The position numbers and the translations under genes are program-made. Positions 1 to 10,959 of a DNA stretch of 37,224 nt are shown in pieces (the first letter of the stretch is position 1; each line of letters starts with the position of its first letter). The notes beneath the pieces are model-generated. The model was not told the origin of the DNA. It searched no databases and saw only the letters and a program-made list of their open reading frames with translations. The stretch is from an uncultured Flavobacteriales bacterium (GTDB lineage: Bacteria > Bacteroidota > Bacteroidia > Flavobacteriales > BACL11): positions 1 to 37,224 of the forward strand of contig CAJQLK010000097.1 in the NCBI GenBank assembly GCA_905479165.1, read 5' to 3'.

Positions 1-3000
1 TTACCTTCAGTAGCCTTTATGTAATAACAGAACTTGCCATTTGTTTCTCCAAATTCTGTTACCTTATCAATAAACACTAATTCTTGATTTGAATTATTAA
101 ACATATTCCAAGTTTTGATAGGCAACATCACAAAAGGTTCATTGTTAATAGATCTAAATAATTCATATTTTAAGACATCCCCTAACCATTTATCATACTC
201 ATTAAAAGTAATTGTATTTGTATAATCACTTTCTAAGCTAGGAAAATTAGAATAATCTTTATTCACTTCTACTTCTAGCAATATTGATTGAGCATATGAA
301 ATATCATTAGCATAAGCCGGATCATCAACTGGCGGAACATTTAATGTAATACCGCAAGTATCTATAGGATAAGTTTTGTATAAATAGGAATAATTAGAAG
401 TAGATACCTCATTATCGATATAATAAATAGATGATGTTCCGTTAAAAGTTACATTATCAATAAGCTCTAAACCAACTCCAACTCCATTAACAATTTTACT
501 TCTATAAATATCATAATGATCAATCACTGCTTGATTATCAACATAACAATTTAACTCAATCAAACCATTTTCAGGATTTACTGAGACATACTCAATGTAA
601 TGAAACTTAGGCTTAGCTGCCAATGAAATATTAAAATCTAAAAGATTAGAAACCGCAACAAAAGAACCGTCAAAATTGTAAGCTTCAACATATATCTCAT
701 ATTGAGATGATGAAGTTAAGCCATCTAGCAAATACTCAGTAGCATTTGTTACTGTAATTACATCAGAAACCTCTACTCCATTCTCATCTATTTCATTTAT
801 GAATACATTAAAATGATGAGTACCTCCACTCCAATTAATATAATCATTCCAGTTTAGCTGAACAGAATTATCACATTCATCAACTAATTGTGCCAAATAA
901 ATTGAATTGTGTATTTCAGATCTCACTCTTGTATTTCCACAACTATCAAGAGCTCTCACAGTAAATTTTTCAGAATTAATTGTTGCATCTGAGTTAACAA
1001 ACTGATAACTATTAGTACCAAACAAAACTGTATCTAAAGTAATCCATGCACCGTTATCATCTTGTATGTAAACAATGTAAAAATCACTATCAGTAGAGAC
1101 ACTCCAACTTACAACTGATTTCCCATTAACATCAACTGAAATATCTTCAATAATTGGAGTAACAGGAGACAAACTATCTAGTAAATTTACTGAACTAATA
1201 GAAGATTTTGAGACACACCCACTAATATCAGGTATTTCTACATAAAACTGTGGAATATAGTCACATCTATCACCATCCATTTGAGCAAAGGTATCAGGTT
1301 GCACTGAAAGGATTACATCAACATTATCTGCATTTATATAATGTACATCATAATCTGTAGAAGAAGAGGGAATTAAAGGATTATGAGTAGGATTCCAATT
1401 TAAATCTGCAGTTATTCCCATGTTTACTGCTGTAGAAAGCATTAAAATAGTGCTTAATGTATCAGAATATAAAAGTGAATCATTTGATCCCCCAATGTTG
1501 GTTCCACAAGTAACGCTTCCTAAAAGATAATAATAACTTTTTGATGTATTAGCGTCTGATCCTGAGTGATAAAAAGTTGTATCAGGATAGAAAATACTAT
1601 CAAGTAATGAATAAGGTCCTGAAATTTGTTTAGAATGATATATATCATATTTAATATTTGTATCAATAACTCCATCAGGAAAAGAAAAAAATAAGTCAAC
1701 TCCTCCATTTGGATCAACAGCTAAGCATCTTAAGTCGGGTTGAGGTGGAATTACGTTTATTGTTATGGTAGCCATTTTTATTCCATTTGCTGGACAAAAG
1801 TCATCATAAGATTTAATGTTAAACGTATAAGCGCCTCCCTGCCTACCACATCCATAATCTTGCATATGGTCACAGTTAGATAGCCATTCAAAATCTCCTG
1901 AAATATTTCCTGGTGATGAAGATGTTACTGTAAAGGTTGCAGGATTACTAAGTGCTAACAATGGATCTAATTGGCCACCCTCAACCTCTAATGATAAATC
2001 TTGCATATTTCCAGTTGAATTAATATCACCATCAGTTGCAACTACAGAAAAATTGACCAATTCACCAGCCATAATTGTAGTTTCATATGATGGTAAACCT
2101 GTTGATGGGTTTAAAGTTGTGATCCAATTCTGACTTCCAACTGGAGCTGTAATAAGAGGAGGAGAATTTTGAGCGCCATTTGGCAAGGTTCCACAACCTA
2201 AGAGAGCTACATTTACATCCCTATATACTTCAGCAACTAATTGTCCACACTTAAATGCCGCTACCTTTACAACTGTAACAAAAACACCATTAGTCATTGA
2301 AAAGAAAGATATCTCTCCATTTTCATTATCAAGAGTAGGATTTCCTGGTATTGGAGATGTAACTGTATAACCTCCAATATACGGTATTGCCTGTGTACTT
2401 GGATTTGTATAATTATATGCAGTTGCGATATTCAAAGGTTCAGCCCAACTATAACTTAGTGAATCAAGCTCAACATCAAAAGCAAGATGACTATACGAAA
2501 ATGGATAACCAGAACATATAATTGTTTTAGGCTCTTCTTTAAAAATTGGAGAATTTTCATAACACTCACTACTATTAGGGAATATCGTTCCACTAGGGTC
2601 AGTATAAGGATACATCACAGATCGAACAGTCCAATCCATACTACCCGGCGTACCAATATTTGTTATATTTCCACTTCTACAACATGTCCCCCAAGTAAAA
2701 TGCCATCCGTCAGCTGATGGACTTCCAGTAATTATTGTAGGAGCTGAAGCATAATTCCATTGTTTAACAGCACCAAATGTTCCAAATGGCTGATTACCAC
2801 AGTCATAGCAAGGAACAGATCCAGGAACTCCAGTTGGAGAAATATCGACTGAAGAAACATAAGGTAAATTAATTGAGAATAATGATGGGTGGTTATGAAC
2901 GTCAATATTATAACCAGTCGTGCTGAAATCTATACCATCACAATCTTGATAAATTGTCATATAAAACGTATACTTTCCAAAATTTGGACTTAATGGATCC

Positions 3001-3098
3001 TTATCGCATTCCCAAGTAATTTCACCACCAATAAAGTGAGAAGCTAGAGAAGAAAAACTTAATAAGACAACAAAAAATAAAAATAATAACTTTTTCAT
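1..3098 (-). CDS. Partial large secreted surface protein, gliding-motility-associated/PKD-FnIII-like (C-terminus beyond window)
   Basis: Minus-strand frame open from ATG at 3098 through every part I translated, including the window edge: MKKLLFLFFVVLLSFSSLASHFIGGEITWECDKDPLSPNFGKYTFYMTIYQDCDG...; signal peptide and the 'HFIGGEITWEC' start typical of Bacteroidota gliding-motility-associated C-terminal-domain proteins; FnIII-like 'YYIKATEG' near the window edge. Confidence 0.8.
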   Translation of the reverse strand, partial: MKKLLFLFFVVLLSFSSLASHFIGGEITWECDKDPLSPNFGKYTFYMTIYQDCDGIDFSTTGYNIDVHNHPSLFSINLPYVSSVDISPTGVPGSVPCYDCGNQPFGTFGAVKQWNYASAPTIITGSPSADGWHFTWGTCCRSGNITNIGTPGSMDWTVRSVMYPYTDPSGTIFPNSSECYENSPIFKEEPKTIICSGYPFSYSHLAFDVELDSLSYSWAEPLNIATAYNYTNPSTQAIPYIGGYTVTSPIPGNPTLDNENGEISFFSMTNGVFVTVVKVAAFKCGQLVAEVYRDVNVALLGCGTLPNGAQNSPPLITAPVGSQNWITTLNPSTGLPSYETTIMAGELVNFSVVATDGDINSTGNMQDLSLEVEGGQLDPLLALSNPATFTVTSSSPGNISGDFEWLSNCDHMQDYGCGRQGGAYTFNIKSYDDFCPANGIKMATITINVIPPQPDLRCLAVDPNGGVDLFFSFPDGVIDTNIKYDIYHSKQISGPYSLLDSIFYPDTTFYHSGSDANTSKSYYYLLGSVTCGTNIGGSNDSLLYSDTLSTILMLSTAVNMGITADLNWNPTHNPLIPSSSTDYDVHYINADNVDVILSVQPDTFAQMDGDRCDYIPQFYVEIPDISGCVSKSSISSVNLLDSLSPVTPIIEDISVDVNGKSVVSWSVSTDSDFYIVYIQDDNGAWITLDTVLFGTNSYQFVNSDATINSEKFTVRALDSCGNTRVRSEIHNSIYLAQLVDECDNSVQLNWNDYINWSGGTHHFNVFINEIDENGVEVSDVITVTNATEYLLDGLTSSSQYEIYVEAYNFDGSFVAVSNLLDFNISLAAKPKFHYIEYVSVNPENGLIELNCYVDNQAVIDHYDIYRSKIVNGVGVGLELIDNVTFNGTSSIYYIDNEVSTSNYSYLYKTYPIDTCGITLNVPPVDDPAYANDISYAQSILLEVEVNKDYSNFPSLESDYTNTITFNEYDKWLGDVLKYELFRSINNEPFVMLPIKTWNMFNNSNQELVFIDKVTEFGETNGKFCYYIKATEG

Positions 3099-3175
3099 AA
3101 TGTATTTTATAATATCTACAAATTTATAAAAAAAAGTCAACATAGCACTAAAGAAAATACTTGCTTAAAAAAACC

Positions 3176-4120
3176 TTATAAATTAAAAGTGTGTAGATCA
3201 CTTTTTGCATTATTGAAATCATCAATAATTTCATCAATAATTTCTTTAGAAGTCTGCATTTTATTAATCATTGAAGAAACTTGTCCTATTTCCAATTCTC
3301 CTTCTGATAAATTTCCTTCAAACATCCCTTTTTTAGCCCTTCCCCTTCCTAACAATTCTTTTAATTCCTTAGTTGTTGCTTGTGCCAGATATGCTTCTTG
3401 TATTTTTTGGTAAAACTCATTTTTCAACAATCTTACAGCTGTTATTTCTTTTAAAGTTAAATCTGTTGCGCCATCCTTTGCATCAAAAACATAATTTTTA
3501 AAGTTTTCATGAGCAGAACTTTCTTTACAAACTGCAAATCTACTACCAATTTGCACCCCATCAGCTCCCAAGGTCATAGCAGCTAACATTGCACGCCCAT
3601 CACCAATACCTCCTGCAGCAATTACAGGAATATTTACTTCATCTGCTATTTTAGGAATTAAGCACATAGTCGTAATTTCATCTTTCCCATTATGCCCCCC
3701 AGCTTCAAATCCTTCTGCAACTATTGCATCAACCCCAGCTTCAACTGACTTTAAAGCAAAATTAGTATTTGCAATTACATGCACTACAATTACACCATTT
3801 TCATGTAAATAAGATGTGTATTTCTTTGGGTTTCCTGCTGATGAAAAAATAATCTTCACTCCTTCATCAATAATGATTTGAATATGCTCGTCAATATTCG
3901 AATAAATTAAAGGAATATTTACTCCAAAAGGCTTGTCAGTTGCTTTCTTGCATTTTTGGATATGCTCTCTTAAAACTTCGGGATACATTGAGCCTGACCC
4001 AATTAAACCTAATCCACCAGCATTACTTACAGCAGAGGCCAATTCCCAACCACTGCACCATATCATGCCACCCTGAATAATTGGATATTTTATTCCAAAA
4101 AGTTCCTTAATTCTATTCAT
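3176..4120 (-). CDS. Nitronate monooxygenase / FabK-like flavoprotein (2-nitropropane dioxygenase family)
   Basis: ORF 314 aa; IKYPIIQGGMIWCSG, VDAIVAEGFEAGGHNG, PVIAAGGIGDGRAMLAAMTLGADGVQIGSRF motifs. Confidence 0.9.
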   Translation of the reverse strand: MNRIKELFGIKYPIIQGGMIWCSGWELASAVSNAGGLGLIGSGSMYPEVLREHIQKCKKATDKPFGVNIPLIYSNIDEHIQIIIDEGVKIIFSSAGNPKKYTSYLHENGVIVVHVIANTNFALKSVEAGVDAIVAEGFEAGGHNGKDEITTMCLIPKIADEVNIPVIAAGGIGDGRAMLAAMTLGADGVQIGSRFAVCKESSAHENFKNYVFDAKDGATDLTLKEITAVRLLKNEFYQKIQEAYLAQATTKELKELLGRGRAKKGMFEGNLSEGELEIGQVSSMINKMQTSKEIIDEIIDDFNNAKSDLHTFNL

Positions 4121-4129
4121 AAATTTATA

Positions 4130-4137
4130 TATATTTG
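4130..4137 (+). promoter_or_regulatory. Bacteroidota -7 box TATATTTG upstream of glyA
   Basis: TAnnTTTG match 38 nt upstream of the ATG. Confidence 0.5.
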
Positions 4138-4174
4138 TTGCGTTACGAAAATAGAAATTTTAAAATAATATAAG

Positions 4175-5446
4175 ATGAAAAAAGATCAAATAATTTTTGA
4201 TTTAATAAATGAGGAAGATCAAAGACAAAGGAATGGAATTGAATTAATTGCATCAGAAAACTTTGTGAGTAATGAAGTAATGCAAGCAATGGGCTCATGC
4301 TTAACAAACAAATATGCTGAGGGATACCCTAGAAAAAGATATTATGGAGGATGTGAAGTTGTTGACAAAGTAGAACAATTAGCAATTGATAGAGCAAAAG
4401 AATTATTTGGTGTTGAGTATGTTAATGTACAACCCCACTCTGGATCACAAGCAAATGCAGCCGTAATGTTAGCTTGCCTTAATCCTGGAGATAAAATTTT
4501 AGGATTTAACCTCTCACACGGCGGGCACTTAACTCACGGATCTCCAGTAAATTTTTCAGGAAAGCTTTATAAAACTTCATTCTATAATGTTGAAGAATCA
4601 ACTGGTAAAGTTGATTATGATAAATTAGAAAAGACTGCTATTGCAGAACAGCCAAAATTAATTATTTGTGGAGGCTCTGCCTACTCACAAGACTGGGATT
4701 ATGCTCGTTTCAGAAAAATTGCAGATAAAGTTGGTGCGTTATTGATGGCTGATATTGCACATCCAGCAGGATTAATTGCTGCAAAATTATTAAATGACCC
4801 TGCTCCATATTGCCATATTTTAACTACTACTACTCACAAGACTTTAAGAGGTCCAAGAGGTGGAATGATTATGATGGGAAAAAACTTTGAAAACCCTTGG
4901 GGTCTAAAAACTCCAAAAGGAAAAACTAGAATGATGTCCGCAATATTAAATTCAGGCGTATTTCCTGGCACACAAGGAGGACCATTAGAGCATGTAATAG
5001 CTGGTAAAGCTATTGCTTTTGGTGAAGCATTAAAACCTGAATTCAAAACCTATGGAGAGCAAGTAATAAAAAACTCAAAACTAATGGCTGAGGAATTTGT
5101 TAATAAAGGATATAAAATTATTTCTGGAGGTACAGTAAATCACTGCATGCTTATTGATTTAAGAAATAAAAACATAACAGGTAAAGATGCTGAAATCGCA
5201 CTTGTAAAAGCAGATATTACTGCAAATAAAAACATGGTTCCTTTTGATACTCAGTCACCATTTATAACTTCAGGAATAAGATTTGGAACTCCAGCAATAA
5301 CTACAAGAGGTGTAAAAGAAAATACAATACCTACTATTGTTAATTTAATTGATAAAGTAATCATGAATTATGAAGATGAAAAAGTATTGTCTGAAGTAAG
5401 AAAAGAAGTAAATAAACTAATGAGTACTTACGCTATTTTTGCTTAA
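4175..5446 (+). CDS. glyA: Serine hydroxymethyltransferase
   Basis: ORF 423 aa; [45 protein letters not shown]-lysine motif. Confidence 0.97.
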   Translation: MKKDQIIFDLINEEDQRQRNGIELIASENFVSNEVMQAMGSCLTNKYAEGYPRKRYYGGCEVVDKVEQLAIDRAKELFGVEYVNVQPHSGSQANAAVMLACLNPGDKILGFNLSHGGHLTHGSPVNFSGKLYKTSFYNVEESTGKVDYDKLEKTAIAEQPKLIICGGSAYSQDWDYARFRKIADKVGALLMADIAHPAGLIAAKLLNDPAPYCHILTTTTHKTLRGPRGGMIMMGKNFENPWGLKTPKGKTRMMSAILNSGVFPGTQGGPLEHVIAGKAIAFGEALKPEFKTYGEQVIKNSKLMAEEFVNKGYKIISGGTVNHCMLIDLRNKNITGKDAEIALVKADITANKNMVPFDTQSPFITSGIRFGTPAITTRGVKENTIPTIVNLIDKVIMNYEDEKVLSEVRKEVNKLMSTYAIFA

Positions 5447-5454
5447 ATTAATAG

Positions 5455-7650
5455 ATGCAACCAATAGATTTAGAACAAGAAAAAAAAGACATACTTAATA
5501 AGTATAAATCATTATTGCGTGCATGTTCTGACAAAACAAATAAAGCAGATAAAAAAGAAATTCGAAAAGCTTTTGATTTAGCAGTTGAAGCCCACAAAAC
5601 TCAAAGGAGAAAATCAGGAGAACCCTATATATACCACCCTATTGCTGTTGCTCACATTGCTGCAAAAGAAATTGGTCTAGGGACTACCTCTATTATATGT
5701 GCTTTACTGCATGATGTAGTTGAAGATACTGACTATACTCTAAAAGATATTGAAAAATTATTTGGAGAAAAAGTCGCTAAAATTATTGATGGATTAACTA
5801 AAATTGAGGACGTATTTGATAAGAATGTATCCACGCAAGCTGAGAATTTTAGGAAAATGTTGCTTACTCTATCTGATGATGTAAGAGTAATACTAATAAA
5901 GCTTGCTGATAGACTCCATAATATGAGAACTTTAGATGCAATGAAGAAGCCAAAACAGCTTAAAATTGCATCAGAAACACTTTACTTATATGCACCTCTC
6001 GCTCACAGATTAGGACTTTATACTATCAAAACTGAATTAGAAGACTTAGGACTTAAATTCACAAAACCAGAAGTATATAAAGCAATTGCTGAAGGACTAC
6101 AAGCTACAAAAGAAGAAAGAAATAAATATATCACAAAGTTTTGTAAACCAATCAGAACTAAATTAAAAGAAAATGAACTTTATTATTCTATAAAAGGTAG
6201 ACCAAAATCTATCTTTTCTATTAGACATAAAATGGTTACCAAGGGTGTTAATTTTGATAATATATTTGACAAATTTGCAGTTCGAATTATTGTTAAATCA
6301 TCACTAGAGAATGAGAAATCAGATTGCTGGAAAATCTATTCAATTGTTACTGATTTTTACAAACCAAATCCTGATAGATTGAGAGATTGGGTTTCAACTC
6401 CAAAAGCCAATGGATATGAATCCTTGCACACTACTGTAATGGGTGATAATGGTAAGTGGGTTGAAGTACAAATTAGAAGTAACCGAATGGACGATATTGC
6501 TGAAAAAGGGTATGCTGCACATTGGAAATACAAACAAGAAGGAAGTAAAGAAAACTCACTAGATGAATGGATCAATAATATCCGTGAGTTATTAGAAAAT
6601 CCTGAATCTAACGCACTTGATTTCATTGATGATTTTAAACTCAATCTTTATGCAGGAGAGATTTATGTTTTTACACCAAATGGAGAATTAAAAACATTAC
6701 CTAAAAAAGCTACTGCACTTGATTTTGCTTTTTCAATTCATACTGATATTGGACTTAAATGTATGGGAGTAAAAGTAAACGGGAAATTGGTCTCGTTAAG
6801 CCATCAGTTAGGTAGTGGCGATCAAGTTGAAGTTATCACATCTACAAAACAAAGGCCAAGAAAAGATTGGTTACGCTTTGTAATTACATCTAGGGCAAAA
6901 TCAAAAATAAAGGCTGCATTAAAAGAAGATAAAAAAAGAATTTCAGTAGTTGGAAAAGAGATTGCTGAAAGAAAACTAAAACACTTAAAACTTAAATTCA
7001 ATAAAAATACTGAAACTGAACTCATCAAGTATTTTGATACTGGAACTTCATTAGAACTTTATTTTCGTTTTGGTACTGGGGCTATTTCCAATACTGAAAT
7101 TAAGGAATATGTGAAAGTGAAAAACAGTGGTTGGTATCAAACAATCAAGAATAAAATTTATAATCCTAAAGCTAAAAAATCAGCTTTAAAAGTAGAAAAA
7201 GTAATTGTATTTAATGATGATGATGAAGTACTAGAATATCAGATGGGTAAGTGTTGTAATCCAATACCAGGAGATGTAATTTTTGGATTTTTAACAGTAG
7301 TTGATGGAATAAAAATTCATAGATCCGATTGTCCCAACGCAATTCAGCTTAGAGCCAATTACGCATATAGAATTCTAAAAGCAAACTGGGTAAATAAAAA
7401 TGAAATTGACTTTATTGCAACAATCAATATTAAAGGAATCGACAAAGTCGGACTTATGAACAATGTTACACAAATTATTTCCAACCAAATGAACGTAAAT
7501 ATTAAGAGTATTAACATCAGTAGTTCTGATGGTATATTTGAAGGTATTATTACCCTTAAAGTACATAATGTCACATTCTTAAAAGAACTAACTGATAAAC
7601 TTGGAAAAGTTGAAGCTATTTCATCAATTACAAGAACTTATAAACACTAG
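5455..7650 (+). CDS. RelA/SpoT bifunctional (p)ppGpp synthetase/hydrolase
   Basis: ORF 731 aa; HD domain (ALLHDVVEDT), synthetase (DRLRDWVSTPKANGYESLHTTV), TGS and ACT-like C-terminus. Confidence 0.95.
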   Translation: MQPIDLEQEKKDILNKYKSLLRACSDKTNKADKKEIRKAFDLAVEAHKTQRRKSGEPYIYHPIAVAHIAAKEIGLGTTSIICALLHDVVEDTDYTLKDIEKLFGEKVAKIIDGLTKIEDVFDKNVSTQAENFRKMLLTLSDDVRVILIKLADRLHNMRTLDAMKKPKQLKIASETLYLYAPLAHRLGLYTIKTELEDLGLKFTKPEVYKAIAEGLQATKEERNKYITKFCKPIRTKLKENELYYSIKGRPKSIFSIRHKMVTKGVNFDNIFDKFAVRIIVKSSLENEKSDCWKIYSIVTDFYKPNPDRLRDWVSTPKANGYESLHTTVMGDNGKWVEVQIRSNRMDDIAEKGYAAHWKYKQEGSKENSLDEWINNIRELLENPESNALDFIDDFKLNLYAGEIYVFTPNGELKTLPKKATALDFAFSIHTDIGLKCMGVKVNGKLVSLSHQLGSGDQVEVITSTKQRPRKDWLRFVITSRAKSKIKAALKEDKKRISVVGKEIAERKLKHLKLKFNKNTETELIKYFDTGTSLELYFRFGTGAISNTEIKEYVKVKNSGWYQTIKNKIYNPKAKKSALKVEKVIVFNDDDEVLEYQMGKCCNPIPGDVIFGFLTVVDGIKIHRSDCPNAIQLRANYAYRILKANWVNKNEIDFIATINIKGIDKVGLMNNVTQIISNQMNVNIKSINISSSDGIFEGIITLKVHNVTFLKELTDKLGKVEAISSITRTYKH

Positions 7651-7703
7651 AAAATTAGTGCATCTTTATTGTATTTTTATTGATGCTAAATAAGGATTTT
7701 TTA

Positions 7704-7711
7704 TAGTTTTG
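7704..7711 (+). promoter_or_regulatory. -7 box TAGTTTTG upstream of Fur-family gene
   Basis: TAnnTTTG match; overlaps the TTG start of the supplied ORF, which argues for the downstream GTG start at 7730. Confidence 0.45.
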
Positions 7712-7729
7712 TGTTTTAATAGCGCAAAA

Positions 7730-8188
7730 GTGTCAAACAAGAAAATAATTGAAACTGTAACTGAAATATTCACAGAATATTTAGTTATTAATAAGCACAG
7801 GAAAACTCCTGAGCGTTATGCAATCCTAAACGAAATTTACGAATTTGAAAATCATTTTGATATAGAGTCAATGTACATTAAGATGAAGAATAAAAACTAC
7901 CGTGTAAGTAGAGCAACTCTTTACAATACTGTTGATCTTCTACTAGATTGCCACTTAGTAAGAAAGCATCAGTTTGGAAAAGCACAAGCTCAATACGAAA
8001 AATCATATTCTAACAAACAGCACGATCATTTAATTTGCACAAATTGTGATAAAGTGATAGAGTTTTGCGACCCTAGAATACAAGGAATTAAGAATGTAAT
8101 TGGAGAAAGTATGAAGTTTAAAATCAACAGACATGCATTAAATTTATACGGCATTTGCAATGAATGTCAAGACAATATAACTAATTAG
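7730..8188 (+). CDS. Fur-family transcriptional regulator
   Basis: Supplied ORF 7709-8188, re-started at GTG 7730 (VSNKK...); [46 protein letters not shown] metal-binding motifs. Confidence 0.9.
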   Translation: MSNKKIIETVTEIFTEYLVINKHRKTPERYAILNEIYEFENHFDIESMYIKMKNKNYRVSRATLYNTVDLLLDCHLVRKHQFGKAQAQYEKSYSNKQHDHLICTNCDKVIEFCDPRIQGIKNVIGESMKFKINRHALNLYGICNECQDNITN

Positions 8189-8203
8189 AAATTTCAACAA
8201 TAA

Positions 8204-9463
8204 ATGAAAGCAGATGTATTATTAGGACTCCAATGGGGAGATGAAGGAAAGGGAAAAATTGTTGATGTTTTAACATCAAAGTATGATATTATTGCAAGAT
8301 TTCAAGGAGGGCCTAATGCTGGTCACACTTTAGAATTTGATGGAATAAAACATGTATTACATACAATTCCTTCTGGAATTTTTCATACGGGAGTAATTAA
8401 TCTTATTGGAAATGGCGTAGTAATTGACCCTGTTATTTTTCAGAATGAAATTATTGGAATCTCTAAGTTAAATATTGAAATGTCCGAGCTTTTAATTTCT
8501 AAAAAAGCACATCTAATTTTACCTACACATAAACTAATTGATGCTGCATCAGAAAAAGCAAAGGGAAAGGAGAAAATTGGATCAACACTTAAAGGTATCG
8601 GACCAACTTATATGGATAAAACTGGACGTAATGGTCTTAGAGTTGGTGATATCTCAGCACCTGATTTTAAAGAAAAATACGAAAAGTTAAAAAGAAAACA
8701 CATTCAGATTCTTAACTTTTACGACTTTGAATATGAATTAGAAGAATTAGAAACTTCATGGTTTTCTAGTTTAGCAACTCTTAATAAATTCAAGCATATT
8801 GAAAGTGAGCATTACATACATAATGCCATGAGAGAAGGAAAGAAGATTTTAGCTGAGGGAGCTCAAGGAACATTATTAGATATTGATTTTGGATCTTACC
8901 CTTTTGTTACATCATCAAACACAATTACTGCTGGTGCTTGTACAGGGCTTGGAATTGCTCCTAATAAAATTGGAGAAGTTTTTGGTATATTTAAAGCTTA
9001 TTGTACTAGAGTTGGTAGTGGACCATTTCCATCAGAGCTATTTGATGAAGTTGGTTCAAGATTAGCTAAAATTGGGAATGAATTTGGCGCCACTACTGGC
9101 CGACCAAGAAGATGTGGTTGGATTGATATTCCTGCATTAAAATACGCAATCAATGTTAATGGTGTAACTCAATTAATGATGATGAAAGCTGATGTTTTAT
9201 CAGGAATTGACACTGTTAAAGCCTGTACACATTACGAATTAAATGGAGAGCAAATTGATTACTTACCATTTGAAGATAATGAAGGACTTACACCCTTTTA
9301 CAAAGAGCTTGAAGGATGGGATACAGATCTAATGCAATTAGAAAATTTATCAGAAGCACCCAAACCAGTACATGATTATATTACTTGGTTGGAGGATGTA
9401 TTAGAGACACCAATCTCAATTGTATCAGTAGGGCCAGATAGAAAACAAACTCTTTTCAGATAA
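8204..9463 (+). CDS. purA: Adenylosuccinate synthetase
   Basis: ORF 419 aa; LLGLQWGDEGKGKIVD, GPNAGHT, GATTGRPRRCGWID. Confidence 0.97.
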   Translation: MKADVLLGLQWGDEGKGKIVDVLTSKYDIIARFQGGPNAGHTLEFDGIKHVLHTIPSGIFHTGVINLIGNGVVIDPVIFQNEIIGISKLNIEMSELLISKKAHLILPTHKLIDAASEKAKGKEKIGSTLKGIGPTYMDKTGRNGLRVGDISAPDFKEKYEKLKRKHIQILNFYDFEYELEELETSWFSSLATLNKFKHIESEHYIHNAMREGKKILAEGAQGTLLDIDFGSYPFVTSSNTITAGACTGLGIAPNKIGEVFGIFKAYCTRVGSGPFPSELFDEVGSRLAKIGNEFGATTGRPRRCGWIDIPALKYAINVNGVTQLMMMKADVLSGIDTVKACTHYELNGEQIDYLPFEDNEGLTPFYKELEGWDTDLMQLENLSEAPKPVHDYITWLEDVLETPISIVSVGPDRKQTLFR

Positions 9464-9465
9464 AT

Positions 9466-10959
9466 TTGAAATTTCTTTTCCATATTTTACTACTTTTACT
9501 GAGTATCAGTACTATTGCTCAGAACAGTAAAAAAATTGAAATATTAAATGCTGACAATACTTACGCTAATGCTAACATTCATCCTAACTATTGGCGTTTA
9601 ATTGGGAGTGTTTCCTTTAAACAAAATGATGCAATAATGACTTGCGATTCAGCTTATCATTATACTGCTGAAAATAAAATGAAAGCCTTTGGGAAAATTA
9701 AAATTAACCAAGGCGACAGTATTACACTTACAGGGGAAATGCTTACTTATTTTGGGAAAGAGAACAAAGCTGACATAAAAGGAGATGTAGAGCTTATTGA
9801 TAAACATATGACCTTAAAAACCGAGCAAGTATTTTACAATTTAAGCACGAATATTGCCTCCTATCCTTATAAAGGAACTATTATTGATAATAAAAAAACT
9901 ATCAATTCTAAAAGAGGCGCTTACTATTCTAATATTCATAAGTTTATTTTTAAAGATTCAGTAGTTGTATTGGCTAAGGATTACAAAATACTTACCGATA
10001 ATATGCACTATAATTCCAACAGTGAAGTTACTTACTTTTTTGGTCCTTCCTTTATAATTTCGGACACCAAAACTATTTATTGTGAAAACGGTTGGTACAA
10101 TACCAAAAATAACATAGCACAGTTCAGGAAAAATTCTTATATAACTACTGATAACTACCTGCTAAAAGGAGATAGTCTATACTATAATAAAAACAAGCAA
10201 TACGGAAAAGCATTCAGTAATGTAGAGCTTATAGATACAGTTGAAAACATTACTATATATGGAGAGATTGCTGAATACTTTGAAGCAGAAGAAAAAGTAA
10301 TAATCAGTAAAAAACCTATATTGGAGTTACTGTTTGAAGAGGATACCCTATTTATGCATGCTAAGCAATTTGTTTCTCAGCAGAAAATAGGAGATAAAAA
10401 TGTGCTTGCTTACAATAATGTAAAGTTCTTTAAAACTAATTTTCAGGGGAAATGCGATTCATTAACCTATAATTTTACGGACTCATTAGTTGAGATGTAC
10501 AAAGAGCCAATATTATGGAGTAGTGAGTTTCAAATAACTGCTGACAGCATACAGTTCTTAGTCAAAAAAGGAAAGATTAGTATGATGTTCCTCCACCCTA
10601 GCCCAATGATAATAGCTCAAGAAGATTCATTGGATTACAATCAGATAAAAGGGAAAAATATGACTGCTTATTTTAATGATAATAAAATGAGGAGAATGGA
10701 TGTAGAAGGAAACGGACAAAGTATTTTTATAGTAACTGATGAGGAAACAAAAGATAAAATGGGTCTCAATTATACTGAGTGCACTGATTTGATACTCTAT
10801 TTTAAGGACAGTAAATTAGATGCTGTAAACTATGAAGTAAAACCCAACTCAGTAACTACACCTTACCAAGATGTAGAAGAAAAGAACCGCTACTTAAAAG
10901 GATTTAACTGGAGGGGAAGTGAACAGCCAAAATGCAAGGAGGATATTTTTATTGAATAA
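9466..10959 (+). CDS. OstA/LptA-like organic solvent tolerance family protein
   Basis: ORF 497 aa (TTG start), signal peptide, repeated LptA/OstA-like beta strands (GDSITLTGEMLTYFGKENKADIKGDVELID). Confidence 0.75.
   Translation: MKFLFHILLLLLSISTIAQNSKKIEILNADNTYANANIHPNYWRLIGSVSFKQNDAIMTCDSAYHYTAENKMKAFGKIKINQGDSITLTGEMLTYFGKENKADIKGDVELIDKHMTLKTEQVFYNLSTNIASYPYKGTIIDNKKTINSKRGAYYSNIHKFIFKDSVVVLAKDYKILTDNMHYNSNSEVTYFFGPSFIISDTKTIYCENGWYNTKNNIAQFRKNSYITTDNYLLKGDSLYYNKNKQYGKAFSNVELIDTVENITIYGEIAEYFEAEEKVIISKKPILELLFEEDTLFMHAKQFVSQQKIGDKNVLAYNNVKFFKTNFQGKCDSLTYNFTDSLVEMYKEPILWSSEFQITADSIQFLVKKGKISMMFLHPSPMIIAQEDSLDYNQIKGKNMTAYFNDNKMRRMDVEGNGQSIFIVTDEETKDKMGLNYTECTDLILYFKDSKLDAVNYEVKPNSVTTPYQDVEEKNRYLKGFNWRGSEQPKCKEDIFIE

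Noticed and set aside
2487-2717. Supplied 76-aa plus-strand ORF
   Set aside because: Antisense to the continuous surface-protein frame on the minus strand; composition is that of a shadow ORF.
4834-7574. Several minus-strand ORFs of 60-95 aa within glyA and relA/spoT
   Set aside because: Fully antisense to well-conserved coding regions; no independent support.
7645-7685. CACTAGAAAATTAGTG / GCATC...GATGC as a terminator or riboswitch
   Set aside because: Weak short stems; no known riboswitch core; insufficient to call.
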